From Macrotrachela quadricornifera (lineage: Eukaryota; Rotifera; Eurotatoria; Philodinida; Philodinidae), in assembly GCA_022393335.1 (NCBI GenBank), contig JAJEKB010020218.1:186488-250487 (forward strand): 64,000 nucleotides of DNA, in the 5' to 3' direction. This document shows, in pieces, positions 23,148 to 35,566 of the stretch (positions within the stretch are counted from its first letter, which is position 1; each line of letters opens with the position of its first letter). The notes under the pieces are model-generated. The model did not search any database, was not told the origin of the DNA, and worked only from the letters and a program-made list of their open reading frames with translations. The position numbers and the translations under genes were made by a program.

Positions 23148-25520
23148 TTAAAATGAAGACCAACGAATTGGTTCACCATGTAAATTGATAGTATGCATAT
23201 GTTGTTTTCCAATCATAATTTGATGTGAACCTGGTTCTAACCATTTTGATCCATCCAATGCAATTGTGAGTACGAATTGAATATCTAATGGAAAATAAAC
23301 TTCAGTTGTTTGACCAATTTCTAAATAAACACGTTGAAAAGCAAATAATTTTTTAAGTGGTGGTGATGGATCATATAATGATTGTTGTGGTGGTGTAGAA
23401 AATGCTAAAACAACATCACTACCTCCCATATCACCTGTATTTGTTATATTAACACGATATAAATGAATAACTAATTTATTTTCATTCGAACTCTTTTTCA
23501 TTAATGATTTAATTGAAATAAATGAATTTGTTGTTTGATTATTCCATGAATAATTAAATGTTGTATATGAAAGACCATAACCAAATTCAAAAACTGGTTT
23601 TCCTCTATAGAATTTATAAGTTCGACCAGGATTTATTAATGATGGTCTCATTCGCATATCAGATTCTGGAACTTGATTAACATAAGATGCAGGATAATAA
23701 GTAATTGGTAGTCGTCCACCTGGATTATATTGACCAAACATAACATTTGTCAAAGCAGTACCTGCTGTTTGTCCACCATAACCCATCCAAAGAAGACTTG
23801 CATATTGATTCGAATCACGAATATATGATAAATCCACACCACCACCAGACATAATAACAACATGAATGGGTGATTGCACGATTTTTTCAAGTTGTTGAAG
23901 TAAACTGAGTTGAATAGCTGGAAGTTCAATTGATATTCGATCATGAGCTTCACGTTCAATCGATTGATTAATACCACCAATGAATATTACAATATCAGAT
24001 AATCGAGCTAATTCAATCGCTGCTGTGAAACCACTTTCATCAGTATCATTTATTGTACAGCCTAATGTGTATGTTACATTAATTGAAGTATCTGAAATGA
24101 AACTTAAATGAATGTTTATTTATTTATTAATCTGAATTACTTTGTGTTTTTTGTAAAAATGCGGTGAATGGATCAATTTCATATGGTGATTTTCCATTAT
24201 AATTTCCTGCTAACATTCCACTTTTATTTGCTGCTGGTCCAATCAATGCAATTCTTTTATTTTCTAGTTGATTTATATTCAATGGTAATGCTTTATTTTG
24301 ATTTTTTAATAAAACAATTCCTTGTTCTGCAGCTTCTAATGCTAATTGTTTTGCTTCGGGTGTATTAACCGCATCTTTCGTTATTTGTCGATATGGTTGT
24401 TGTTCAGGTGGATCAAAATAACCGAGACGAATAAGAACATTGAATGCTCGAATCAATGCTTGATCAATATCACTTTCAACAATTGTTTTATTGCCCAATG
24501 CTTGTTGAGCATACTTTGAATAAAAATCTCCACAATTGATATCTGTTCCAGCGTGTAATGCAACAGCTACTGTATCTTCTACTGTTGTTGTATAATGATG
24601 TCCTGTCATTATGGTTTGAACGGCACTGCAGTCACTAACAACAAATCCATCAAGATGATACGATTCACTAGAATAAAATATAATAATTATTTGAAAAAAA
24701 AATTGATATTTTACCGTGCAATTGTTTGAAGTAGAAATTTATGTGCACATGATGGTATTCCATTAACAGCATTATAACTACACATAATACTAGCTACTTT
24801 TGCATCACGAATACAAGTTTCAAAAGGTGCTAAATATGTTTCAATTAGATCTTGATCACTTACAATCGCATTGAATTGAGTACGACCTGTACCATTCCAT
24901 CCTTCTAAATCATAAGCAGCAAAATGTTTACAATCTGCAGCTATTTTTAAATATCGTTCATCATCTCCATTTTGTAAACCATGAATCAATGCATAAACAT
25001 ATTGCGATGTCAAGAATGTATCTTCACCAGGTGTTTCTTGACCACGACCCCATCGTGGATCACGAAATATATTTATATTTGGTGTGAAAAAAACTAAACC
25101 AGCACGACCTTCATTACTGAATGCTCGTGCTTCGGTTGAGATTATTTCAGCTATACGATGAACAAGAGTCATATTAAATGATGCACCAAGATTAATTGGC
25201 ATTGGAAACATAGTAGCATTTGGTAAATCACCACCAAATGAAACACCAGGTGAATATGCAATTCCATGTAAAGCTTCTGACCACCAGATTATTTCGGGTA
25301 AACCTAAACGTGATATTGGAGGTACTTTGTGAACTAATTGAGTGATTTTTTCAGCTGTTGTCATTCGACTAATTAGATCAGCAGCACGCATACGAGATGG
25401 AAGAGTTTGATCACATATTGGAAATGTTGCAAGTGGACCAGATTTACAATCAGGAAAGGTTAGATTTTGTGCATTGATAATAATCTCAAAAGTGAAGAAT
25501 AATATCAAACGACTATACAT
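23148..25520 (-). CDS. secreted glycoside hydrolase family 3 (beta-xylosidase-like)
   Basis: Three exons (25520-24715, 24667-24141, 24091-23148) with 47- and 49-nt GT-AG introns encode 758 residues. A hydrophobic N-terminus (about 1-17) is a likely signal peptide. The GH3 N-terminal TIM barrel contains MTTAEKITQL, the substrate-binding DPRWGRGQETPGED, CKHFAAYD and the nucleophile motif VVSDCSAV (D281). The GH3 C-terminal domain follows, with the general acid region SIEREAHDR (E490/E492), and then a fibronectin-III-like end (KPVFEFGYGLSYTTFNYS, and LDPSP-type tail). It should hydrolyse terminal beta-linked xylose or related sugars from plant or fungal polysaccharide outside the cell. The layout resembles plant and fungal BXL enzymes, so horizontal acquisition is possible but not shown by sequence alone. 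The introns show the gene is adapted to this genome. Confidence 0.87.
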
Positions 25521-26212
25521 ACCGCTTGCTGTCTTTTTTTTTATTCTATCAATGGTTTTACGAAATGAGATGTCTATTTAGAGAATTCTGGCAAACAGAA
25601 ATAGATAAAAGTGCACGAGTAAATAGTCTTCCATGGCGATAAAAGAGAATATAAGCGAATTGAGGTATTCATTACTTTTCTTCTGCTCTGTCAACATTCA
25701 TGATACGACGATAGGGCATAGAGAAGAGCTAGAAGAATATCTACGGAAGTATTGTTTTGAACATGTGACAATCGCCATGGTGTCATTCGATTCTGCATTT
25801 ACTTATTTATTCTCGGATCATTGTTTATTTAGAATAAATGCTATGCTATGATATTCTCACCGAAACCGGATTGTCGTACAACTCTACGTGACACGGTTTC
25901 ATTGATAAAACAGCATCGTGACGCAGCACTTTCTCGTTCGCTCTAATCTAGCGCCATTTTTTGATACGAAAAGACTCCAATTTTGAACAGTATAATACAA
26001 ATAACTCGGCTCTAAATTAAAATATCGAAAAACTTCAACGTCAATCTGTTCAATTCTTCAGCAGCTATCAAGAGAAAAAAGGTTCTTTGATTTTCGTCAA
26101 GTTTGAAGGAAGAAAAATCTTCCCCAAGGTATTTTTTTGATTGACGTTATTTGTTTGATCTGTACTTTTGCGTGTAGATGTTTATTTTTTTATCTGTATT
26201 TCTTTATGTGAT

Positions 26213-26243
<31 letters not shown>

Positions 26244-26796
26244 ATTTTTATTTTGATGCGTCATTGTTTTACTGTACTTATCATATATATAAGATATTAG
26301 TCGTTAGATACAATATAGTTCCTGTTACATTATTTGTATATTGTGATTTTTCTTTCACTATTATAACTCATATAGATCTGAATAAAATACATTTAGAATA
26401 AAGAGAAATCAACTCTTTAAAAAAGCTGATAGAGCGTGCAGATGGTACAAGAAAAGCAGCATATAATGCATTTGATCATTCTAATAAATCTTATATGAAT
26501 AGTACAAGAGCTTATAAGATTATGCAATAAGTTCTTTTATCTGGGTAACTATCTATTTTATTTAAAGAGTTAGCGGAATTAGAAAAAAAAGAGCATAATA
26601 AAGCTTTCTTTAAATAGCAAATTTTCATTAAAAAGTATTCGGTTTGAAAAGCTATAAATAAGAAATAAGACAAGCAGTACAAATCATTAAAAATATACAA
26701 ATAATAAACTGTTGAAAGTTGTATCTTTGTTTGATAGTCGAATAAATGATCTGAAAAAGAAAAGATATATATGATTTATCTTTATGAAACTAGATT
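25521..26796. other. intergenic region with (TA)n microsatellite
   Basis: (TA)n at 26219-26242. An inverted pair CCATGGCGAT / ATCGCCATGG lies at about 25632 and 25770. Open frames here are short and without family features. Confidence 0.5.
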
Positions 26797-29700
26797 TTAA
26801 CGTCGTCGTATCTTAGTTTGATATTGAAGAACAGATTTATAAAATTGTTTCTTATAAAATTTTGATGGTAATATATATATAATAAAAGTAATCATAGATG
26901 GAATAAATGAAATAAAATATCCAATAAGAAATAACCATGAATCATTAATTGATTTCATACATTTTGATATAAATGTTATAATTAAACGTGGTAATGCAAG
27001 AATAACTAAAACAATTGGTGCAATAAATAAATGTTTATGTTCACGAAATTGTTCTCGTAAAAGTTCTTTATATGTTCGATGAATCTGAACATTTGATTTT
27101 TGATGAGATTTTTTTGTTATAAGAATAATAAATGAAATTAAATTGATTATAAATGGAGCAAAAAAATGAAATGTATGTATAATAGAGTTAAAGATTTTCA
27201 AACTAGATGAATAAGTAACAATACACCATATTCGTTTTTGATTATCATCATTATTTTCTTCATCAATTAAATGTCGATAAATAGGATCACAAATAAATGT
27301 ACAAATAATAATAATTAAAACAATAATAATAACTAATTTAGCTGATTTTTTACTTTTTCTTTTGTTAAATTTAACACCTTTGATTGCCGTTATTGCTCTT
27401 TCAATAGCTACACATGTATTTAACCATTGATTCATATTAAGACAAACTTGTAAAATCAAATCAAGTAAAATACATTGAATTTGTAAAAATAATCGTTTTT
27501 TAATAATTGTCATTTGTGTTAGAATAGGTATTGAAAATTTCAATCCAAATAAAATCATTAAAACTAAAGTAGTTAATGATGAACCTAATAAATATAATCC
27601 ACAACCAACTTCACATACAATTTTATTTTTAAATGTAATTAAAGAAAGAATACTATTTATTAATCCTGCTAATATAAATATAATTATTAATATTAAACTA
27701 AATATAATAATAGATGATTGATGTTTTATAGTTCTATGTGGTATTATATGATAACCTAATATAGCATCAAGTGATAAACCAAAACCACTTGTACTAAATT
27801 GACATTTTCTTCCATAATAACATGAAGGACATATACACATTGATCTTTGAGGACAATTTGGTTGATCTTGAAAACATTGTCCATCGTTTTGACATTCACT
27901 TTGTCCTAAACAATCAAATGTCATATTATGATCAAAATCTAAACAATTTGATAAACGTTTTTGACCATAATTATAACATAAACAAAGATGAATATCATCA
28001 TGAAAACATGAAAGATTTAATGAAATATTTTGACATGGTAAATGATAATATTTTATACGATAAATAAGATGGAATTTAATAAATGTTTCATCAAATAATT
28101 CTCTTATATGTGGACAACGATCTGATAAATTTATTATTTTCTCAGTTGTTATTGATTTGTTAGAAATATTATGAATAGCACCTAAATAATAAGTCTTATT
28201 GAGAAATTCAATAAAAATAATATGAAATGGTCGTGACCAATCAATAACAACGGAATTTTGTGCAGGAGGAATTGTTTTAAAAGTAGTCGATCTTGTTGGT
28301 TTATTGTTTTTAATGATTTCTATAAAATGAATAAATATTGATTGAGATGAAATAAGAGTTTTTTCAAATGATAAAATTATTTTGTTATCAATTATCTCAC
28401 ATCGATCTCCACTAAACCCTATTGGACATACACAGAAAAATTTTTTATTTGTTATTATATGTTCATCAATAGGAATACATTGTCCATTATTTTCACATGT
28501 TGAATTTCGACAGATTGTATTAATAATAAAACATCTCGAACTATATTTATTAATTGGACAAATACATATTGATTGATTATTTGAATTAATCCCAATACAT
28601 AATGAATCAAATGAACATTTACATCCATATGATATATTACAATATTTTCCATTCCATCCTTTTTCACATTGACAAAACTTTATATCTTTATTATTTGAAT
28701 ATATAATACATTTTCCATGATAACATTGATTATTTGAACAACTTTGAAGATTATTATCACTTTCTGGAATATCAATTACATATGATAAACGATGAACAGG
28801 TAAAAATGAATAATTTATTGGAAATAATAAACTTCCTCGATATATTAAAGATATTTTTTCATATATATCAATATGTATAAAATAATTTTTTGTTAAAGTT
28901 TTTGGTCGAGTTGAATAAATTAAATAAATTGAATATTTTGTATTACAATCTCTTATTGATAAATAAGTAAATTGTTCATATGAATGAATAATTTGTTTAT
29001 CATTATCATCAATAAGTAAAATAACTATTTCAAATAATGTTTGCCAAGAATAAGATAATGATCGAAATTTAATTGGAAGACTAATACGTTCATTTTGATA
29101 TTGACATCGATTACCATAATAACTAGGTGGACAAAGACATGTTTCAATTGTTTTATTATTTAACCAAACACGTAAATCAAGATCACGATGACAACGAGGT
29201 TCATATTGATCAGATATTTTAATTCTAGATGGATTTATCCGTAATGTATTTACAATAGGATTTGTTTTATCTTCAATTGATGCAATTATTCCATCGAAAG
29301 TAAAATATTTTCTTACTTCTTTTTTGTACCTTTTTGTTGAGTAACAAAAAAACTTCATGACATCCGAAAAAGATGATGAGTCATCGAACCGATTAATACA
29401 ATCATAAAAGAAAGAAACTGTTAGATTTTTTTCACAAAATTGTTCATCATCTCCATTATCACAAACTTCAATCTTATCACATAAGTGTGAAGTTGTAATA
29501 CATACTGGAAATCCATTTCTTATACAATGAAATTCTTTAGAAATAATTGTTCCATACGTAGATTTACACAAATTTTGTTCATCAGTTCCTCCAAGACAAT
29601 CAACAATTCCATCATTAACTTGTTCATTAGGTAAACACATAAATTTATTTGTATGAGGTGAAACACATATTAATTCAATTGATGTACAATTTAATATTGT

Positions 29701-31515
29701 AAATAAATTACAATCGAGTTCATCTTGACCATTTAAACAATTCGAAATTCCATCACAATGAGTATAAATATTCTTACATTCCGATTGTTCACATTCTGTT
29801 TCATCTGTTTCATTTTGTCCGAAAATATTTATTGGTTTTAATTCATTAAATCCATCACAAAGTCTTTGAAATGATATATTTCTTCGACTGTATATATAAT
29901 TTAAATCTTCATCTTCACATAAACCACTAAGAAAATATCCACATTCACATTGACCATTTTGAATCAAAATTTTATGAATATATTTCTTAGATGCTTCACA
30001 TTCGTAATAATCTTGTCTTTTGTCTTTCATTATATTATTTAAATCATCAATTTGAAACATAATTTCATCATCTTCATGAGGACAATCATATATCATATTT
30101 ATGAGACGAAAATTTGGAATACATTTCGATGAATTAATGCATTGATACATGTTCGATTTCTTCCATATTGAAGAAATATAATTACCAATTATAGTAAACT
30201 TCTTAAGCACTCTATATAAGACGTTCATGGGGTCCTCATATTTCTGACTCCAAGAAAATGGAATTGTCAATGCAGATATATCCAATTCAGGGCGAAAACA
30301 TATTGAACTATTAAATAATATTTTGAATGTCTTATTAAAAAGATGATCGTAACGAGAATTCTTATAACATATATAAGGAGGATTTAACTCCCAGACACCG
30401 CTAGATTGTGAATGATTTCTTGTATAAGCTGTATAAATATGACCAAATAAAACTGGAATATTTGGAACATATAACATATCTGGACAAGATTTTTCAATTA
30501 TATTTGTACATGATTTATCAGAAAATGAATATTTTGAACCTGTAACACTAAGAATACATTTAAATGCTGACCAACATTCATCAGTTACAGAATCATCTTT
30601 GATTGAATACAATGCATTCATTAGAAGAGTTCTACGTTTTATAACACAAGAGCTTGTTAAAAATGTTTCTTGACATATTCTATCTTCACATTTAAATGAT
30701 GGTTCATGTCTACGACAATTACCAATAATCATTACAGTACTTATGCGTTCATCAGATCTATCAATACAATCTGGATTATTTGAATCATCTTGAAAAAATT
30801 CTTTTGGTATACATTGTCCATTTGAACATTGATATTCATTATTTTGACAAATATTTATTTCAAGTTGCCAACAATGTTCTTCATCAAAATCTCCATCAAT
30901 ACAATCAACTTTTCCATCACATATTTCACTCCAATCTAAACATGATGGAAAATAACCACGATTACATTTCAAATGATTATAACAAGTTAATTCAGTTGGG
31001 TCATATTCATAATTACGATAAAAATTGTGAATAATATCATATAAAGATGAATAATTTGAGTGATAATAATACAATTCATATTGACATATATGACCAAATC
31101 TTGGTAATGTACAATTATAAAAAAATTCTTTTTCAAAAGTTAGATTATTTGATATTGATGATTGATTCAAATAATCTTGATAACGTTCAATAATATCTAT
31201 AGATGCTGATCAATGATATAATTGTTCACTAGTTATGTTTTGTTTTGCAAGTTCAGCAAAACTAAATCTTGGAAAATTCTTATCATTTTCAACATTAAAT
31301 TTCGAGAATAATTCACTCATACAATAAGGTATTAAGGGACGAATAATATTCGTCTCTTTAGTAGAAATAATAATACGTAAACAATTATGTTGTAGGGTAA
31401 TATCATTATTTTCATATTCACTTACTTCATCAGTATAATAAAGATTTATTTGAGGTGTACCAGTAATTAAATGTTGAATGAGAATGACATAGAATAAATA
31501 CGTCATATGAAACAT
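26797..31515 (-). pseudogene. large LDLa/EGF/7TM receptor with one in-frame TGA
   Basis: One continuous frame of 1,572 codons, broken only by TGA at codon 102 (31212-31210). The first 101 codons start with a signal peptide (MFHMTYLFYVILIQHLITG). After the stop come several LDL-receptor class A repeats (CSNGQCIP...CIDRSDE; CDGISNCLNGQDELDC; CDKIEVCDNGDDEQFC), then EGF-like modules ending CEKGWNGKYC, CVCPIGFSGDRC and CICPSCYYGRKC. A rhodopsin-like seven-helix domain (last ~330 residues, CVAIERAITAIKG at the helix 3 end) and a basic tail follow. The codon after LYH is expected to be W in this family (my recollection), so TGG-to-TGA is likely. A ribosome could restart at 31170, but without a signal peptide. 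The gene may be a pseudogene, a null allele or a sequence error. Ligand unknown; it would act at the cell surface. Confidence 0.72.
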
Positions 31516-32941
31516 TTTTTGCTTATGATATAATGAATACGATACTGACTACTTATATAGTTCTTATTTATCATATACTTTTTTTCTATAAAAATATCTG
31601 GAGGCGTTTTTTTTTTCTGTTGAAACTTCTGATAAAATATGAACAAACGAGTTTGTTCTTTTTGGATCGATATAATTTCTAACTGCTGACGCAAATTTGA
31701 ATAAGAAGAAAAAAAATAACATACTACATTATAGTGTTAATTAGAATGCATATCTTTGACGCAAATCCGGAAAAATGTCTAACTTTTAACATATTTTTTT
31801 TTCTATATGATAAGTCTGTCACAGAATTTCACTAAGTTTGATAGAAAAGAAAAAACGCAAAAGATTAATTGTAATTTAATACTAGATACTCTATAATAAA
31901 TGTCGGAGTTTTTGCTTAAGATTTTTAGTTGTCTGATATTCAAACCCGCAATCTCAGAAATCTCTAGTGGTCGGGATTTCCACAAGAAAAAAACTAATTA
32001 TTCGAAAGCCTGATATCGCAAACTTCTAATTGGTTGCATTTTTAGCTCGGAAAAATCGGATTAGTTCACAGCATGATGTGGAAAACTTGTCATTGGCAAG
32101 ATTTTCTGCATGAAAGAGTTTGATTGGTCGATAGGCGAATATGAAAAACCCATTATTGGCTAGATTGCTAGTTTCGAAAAGCTCATTGGTATGTTGCCTG
32201 ATATCAAAAACTTTTTAAATGAACGTTTTTTTCACCTTGATGTTTTTTTAACCCTAACACACACGCACACTACCACATACGAGCGTATTTATTTCATAGG
32301 ACCCTTCCGACAGTCGAAGAAATAATACAAATGTTAATGTTTCTTAAATTATCAGCAAAAGCATCAAATGATTATTTTGAAACTTAAAAATTATTTCAAG
32401 GACTTTATAGTTAAAACTAAAATAATTAATTTAAATATTAATTCCTAAATGGAATCTATAATCAACTTTTTTTATCGAATCAACTCCAGAAAACTCAGTA
32501 TTTAATTATTTTTCGCTCAGTAAATAATTTGTTTTTATTCACTATTATCTTAATTTATTTCAGTAAAATAGTACATTGATAAGTAACACATTATAATTGA
32601 ATCAATAATGCTTTCTCGGCTTTTGCTGGCCTATTACGACGTGGTTTTCATTTATTCTATTACCTTTCGCAGCAGATGGTGGATTACAGTAGTTTAACCT
32701 GATTACAACACCCACAACATGTTTACACATAGACTACTTAAAAAAAATGGGTTATTACAAAAACCTTCTGATCATATAAATTTATCGAATGGTAATGTAA
32801 CACACCATGTATTGAACATCTTTTTTTTCTAGTAATTAAAAGAGTACCATTTCAATTTCTTCATTACATCAATATCACGGCTTGTTCGATTTGATCCATT
32901 TATATGCATTTGTCCATAAATTCAAAGTTATTGTTTATTTG
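31516..32941. other. intergenic region with a degenerate tandem repeat
   Basis: At about 31930-32215, five diverged units of roughly 50-60 bp share the pattern GATAT..AAA..T.ATTGG..GATT (for example GCCTGATATCGCAAACTTCT at 32009 and TTGCCTGATATCAAAAACTT at 32196). No gene otherwise. Confidence 0.4.
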
Positions 32942-33430
32942 TCATTGTAATACTTTAAATCTTGATAATGGTAATCTTTCAATTTCATCAATCAATTCTT
33001 CTCGTTCCGACTTGTCTATCAGTGACTCAATCTTCTTCACCATGTTGCGACCAGTATTATCTGGTTCTAAAGTCAACTTGCTTGATTCAATGTACCATTG
33101 TTCAATTTCACCCAGATTTATAGCAGTTGGATCAAACTTCTCCTTTTTTAAATGTCTGAAACAATTGTTTAATTGACTAATAGTCGGTAATGATTTTCTA
33201 CGTTCATGTAGTAATGCTTCGATGATGGCTTTTGATTTTAATTTCAATCCAAATAATCCCATTATTGTTTGTTTCATTTTATATGAGATTCTCGAACTTT
33301 TTTCTTGTAGGATATCGTGAGTATGATCATATTCATCATGAAATAGTACAACTTGATCACTGGTAGACTGAAACAACAGGTAAATGGAAGCATTGCATTG
33401 TTTCCCTCGATATATTTTATCTTATGTACA
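32942..33430 (-). pseudogene. N-terminal fragment of a MULE-like transposase
   Basis: Two pieces. A 5' exon piece upstream of 33376 reads CNASIYLLFQSTSDQVVLFH when continued through the present frame. It joins a 144-codon frame with DEYDHTHD, LFGLKLKSKAIIEALL, and LNNCFRHLKKEKFDP..NLGEIEQWY. This pattern (zinc-domain histidines, then a helical LKPKxI region and LGELxxW) is found before the core of MULE-type transposases. The core itself is missing, so this is a relic. Family assignment is from pattern memory. Confidence 0.45.
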
Positions 33431-33930
33431 ATATTGTCAAAAAGTGATTGATCTATCAGATTAGTACTAACGCACGTTTTGTATCTCCCAAAGTGCAGCT
33501 ATATATACGCAAAGGAACTCGAAAAAAACCTGAAGAGAGAGAACATACTTGTATTATATGATATAGAGAGCGTTTGGAAAAAAAGCCTTCGAGCAAAGGT
33601 AAGAAGAGAAATATATTTAACTGATGATGTCATTATAAGTTGATGTGAAGAACCATTCTTCTATTCATATAAACAGATTTTCATCGACAAATAAATACTG
33701 AGAAAACTATATTCTTTTAATGAGCAGAGATAATTAATTACTGATACTTGAGTTTCAATATTGAACAATTTATTAATTTACTAAATAAACAGTCATGTTA
33801 CTGAACATTTAATCTCTTTACTGAGCATTTCTAATAAAATACTGTGTATTTAATTTTTACCCGAATTAGAATAGTTTATGTATCTAAAAATTATTTAAAG
33901 ATGTTAAAAACAAACAAATACACAGAAAAG
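33431..33930. other. intergenic, nothing recognised
   Basis: AT-rich; ACTGAGCATTT/ACTGAACATTT words repeat at 33740-33840. No gene. Confidence 0.4.
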
Positions 33931-35130
33931 TTATTTTGTCAGTTTTTGGTTGAAGATTGTTTGAATCCATCGATTGATATTATCAAGCGTATTTCGTGCC
34001 TCGGGATAATAATGAAAAAATGCAGGATAAACATGCATTAAATGTAAACCTTCTTCAAATGTTACATCGACACCTGCTTCACGTGCTTTATTTAATACTC
34101 GTCTTGAGTCATCTTCTAAGATTTCCGCTGTTCCCACATTGATATACATTGGAGGAAATCCTTTAAATGAACCAAAAAGTGGACTAATTATAAAACTATC
34201 AAAAGATAATTGTGAATTATTAGGATCTAATAGTAGTTCAATCATCTGTTTATAATTGTTACTATGAAGCATTACATCAACATGACGATTCCGCGTATGA
34301 CTTTCACCAGATGATGAAAGATCAGTCCATGGTGATAGAACAATAACACCACGAGGAACGGATAATTGACGAGCAATTAAAGCTTGAATTGTCAATAGAG
34401 ACAGTCCACCTCCAGCTGAATCACCCATAATCAACAATTGAGATGGTGCAATATTATCGCGCAGAAGAGCTTGATAGACTGCAATTGTATCATCTACAGC
34501 AGCAGGTAATGGATGTTCTGGACTCAAACGATATTCCACGTGAAGAATAGTGACATTGAAAAGCTGAGATAGATGACATTCAATTCCACTATAACCTGTT
34601 CAAATATAAAATGAAAAGTATACAGTTTTTGTTTGTCTCATGATAATATATCACTTACTGTGAATATCACCCAACATATATCCTCCACCATGAAAATAGA
34701 GAATCATATGATCGGCATGTCGTTGAAAGTTTCTTCCAGAATTTTCAACCCAATAAGTATCCACTGTATGATCATCATGTAAAAATATTTCTTTCTTGAT
34801 TTGACATTGAGGTGGTTTTGGAATGATTGTATTTATTGAAGAGCCCGAACGTATTTTCTTAACCAGAATCAGTGGATCTTCTGTTGGATCACCTGCAATT
34901 AATGGTTTCATACGTAATATACTTTCAAATGCTCGATAGTCTGCACTGAGAGTTGGTCGAGCTTCATCTCGTATCAAAGAATGTTTAAGTGATAACATAG
35001 AGTGTAACAAACGAAAACCGACATATTTATAATTTGTTGATCCATAATAAAGAGGAATAGTGATGGCCACTATTAAAATGATTATGACTGACTTTTTTAG
35101 AACTCCCCATAAATTATTTATGAACGACAT
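33931..35130 (-). CDS. AADAC/HSL-type alpha/beta hydrolase (2 exons)
   Basis: Exons 35130-34659 and 34595-33931 with a 63-nt GT-AG intron encode 378 residues. The N-terminus has a signal-anchor helix (VIIILIVAITIPLYYG, about 15-30), so the enzyme is likely a type II ER membrane protein. The oxyanion motif HGGGY (about 145-149) and the nucleophile elbow GDSAGG (S217) define the hormone-sensitive-lipase family. The acid D lies in AEILEDDS and the base H in LHLMHVYPAFF, giving a complete triad. Family members are arylacetamide deacetylase-like esterases or lipases acting on small esters, amides or acylglycerols. Length fits AADAC (about 400). The substrate cannot be told from sequence. Confidence 0.86.
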
Positions 35131-35566
35131 TATTCGGATTCTCTAAAAATAAAAACGTTTATTTTTACGTTTGATGTCATGAAAAAACAAAATGCTTCGT
35201 CATTTATACCACCATCCACTTACCGGTAAAATAAAAGCACGTGTTCTGTTTCTTTTACTACGTTTATGAATACCTTATATAATGTAAATTCTGGACGAAT
35301 GATAGAGATTGCAATCTCATACTTCAACGGCATAAAAGTACGCTAAAGTGCAAAATGTTCTAGAACTGAAACAAAAAAATTTCATGATGATTTGATTCAA
35401 ATCGTCAAGAATTTTTTTGCAGGTAGCGATGGTGAGAATACAGATATTTGTAATTGATTATTGTTTAGATCAGTGCGAATAATTTTAGCAAGGTATAAGA
35501 GATGGAACGTTCGGACAAAATGAAAAGAATACTTTTGGTCGAGAGTTCATTCCATCGTGTTTTCAA
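35131..35566. other. intergenic, nothing recognised
   Basis: AT-rich, possible upstream region of the hydrolase; no specific signal. Confidence 0.4.

Noticed and set aside
25633..25851. 72-codon open frame between GH3 and receptor
   Set aside because: No homology pattern, not associated with splice or promoter signals.
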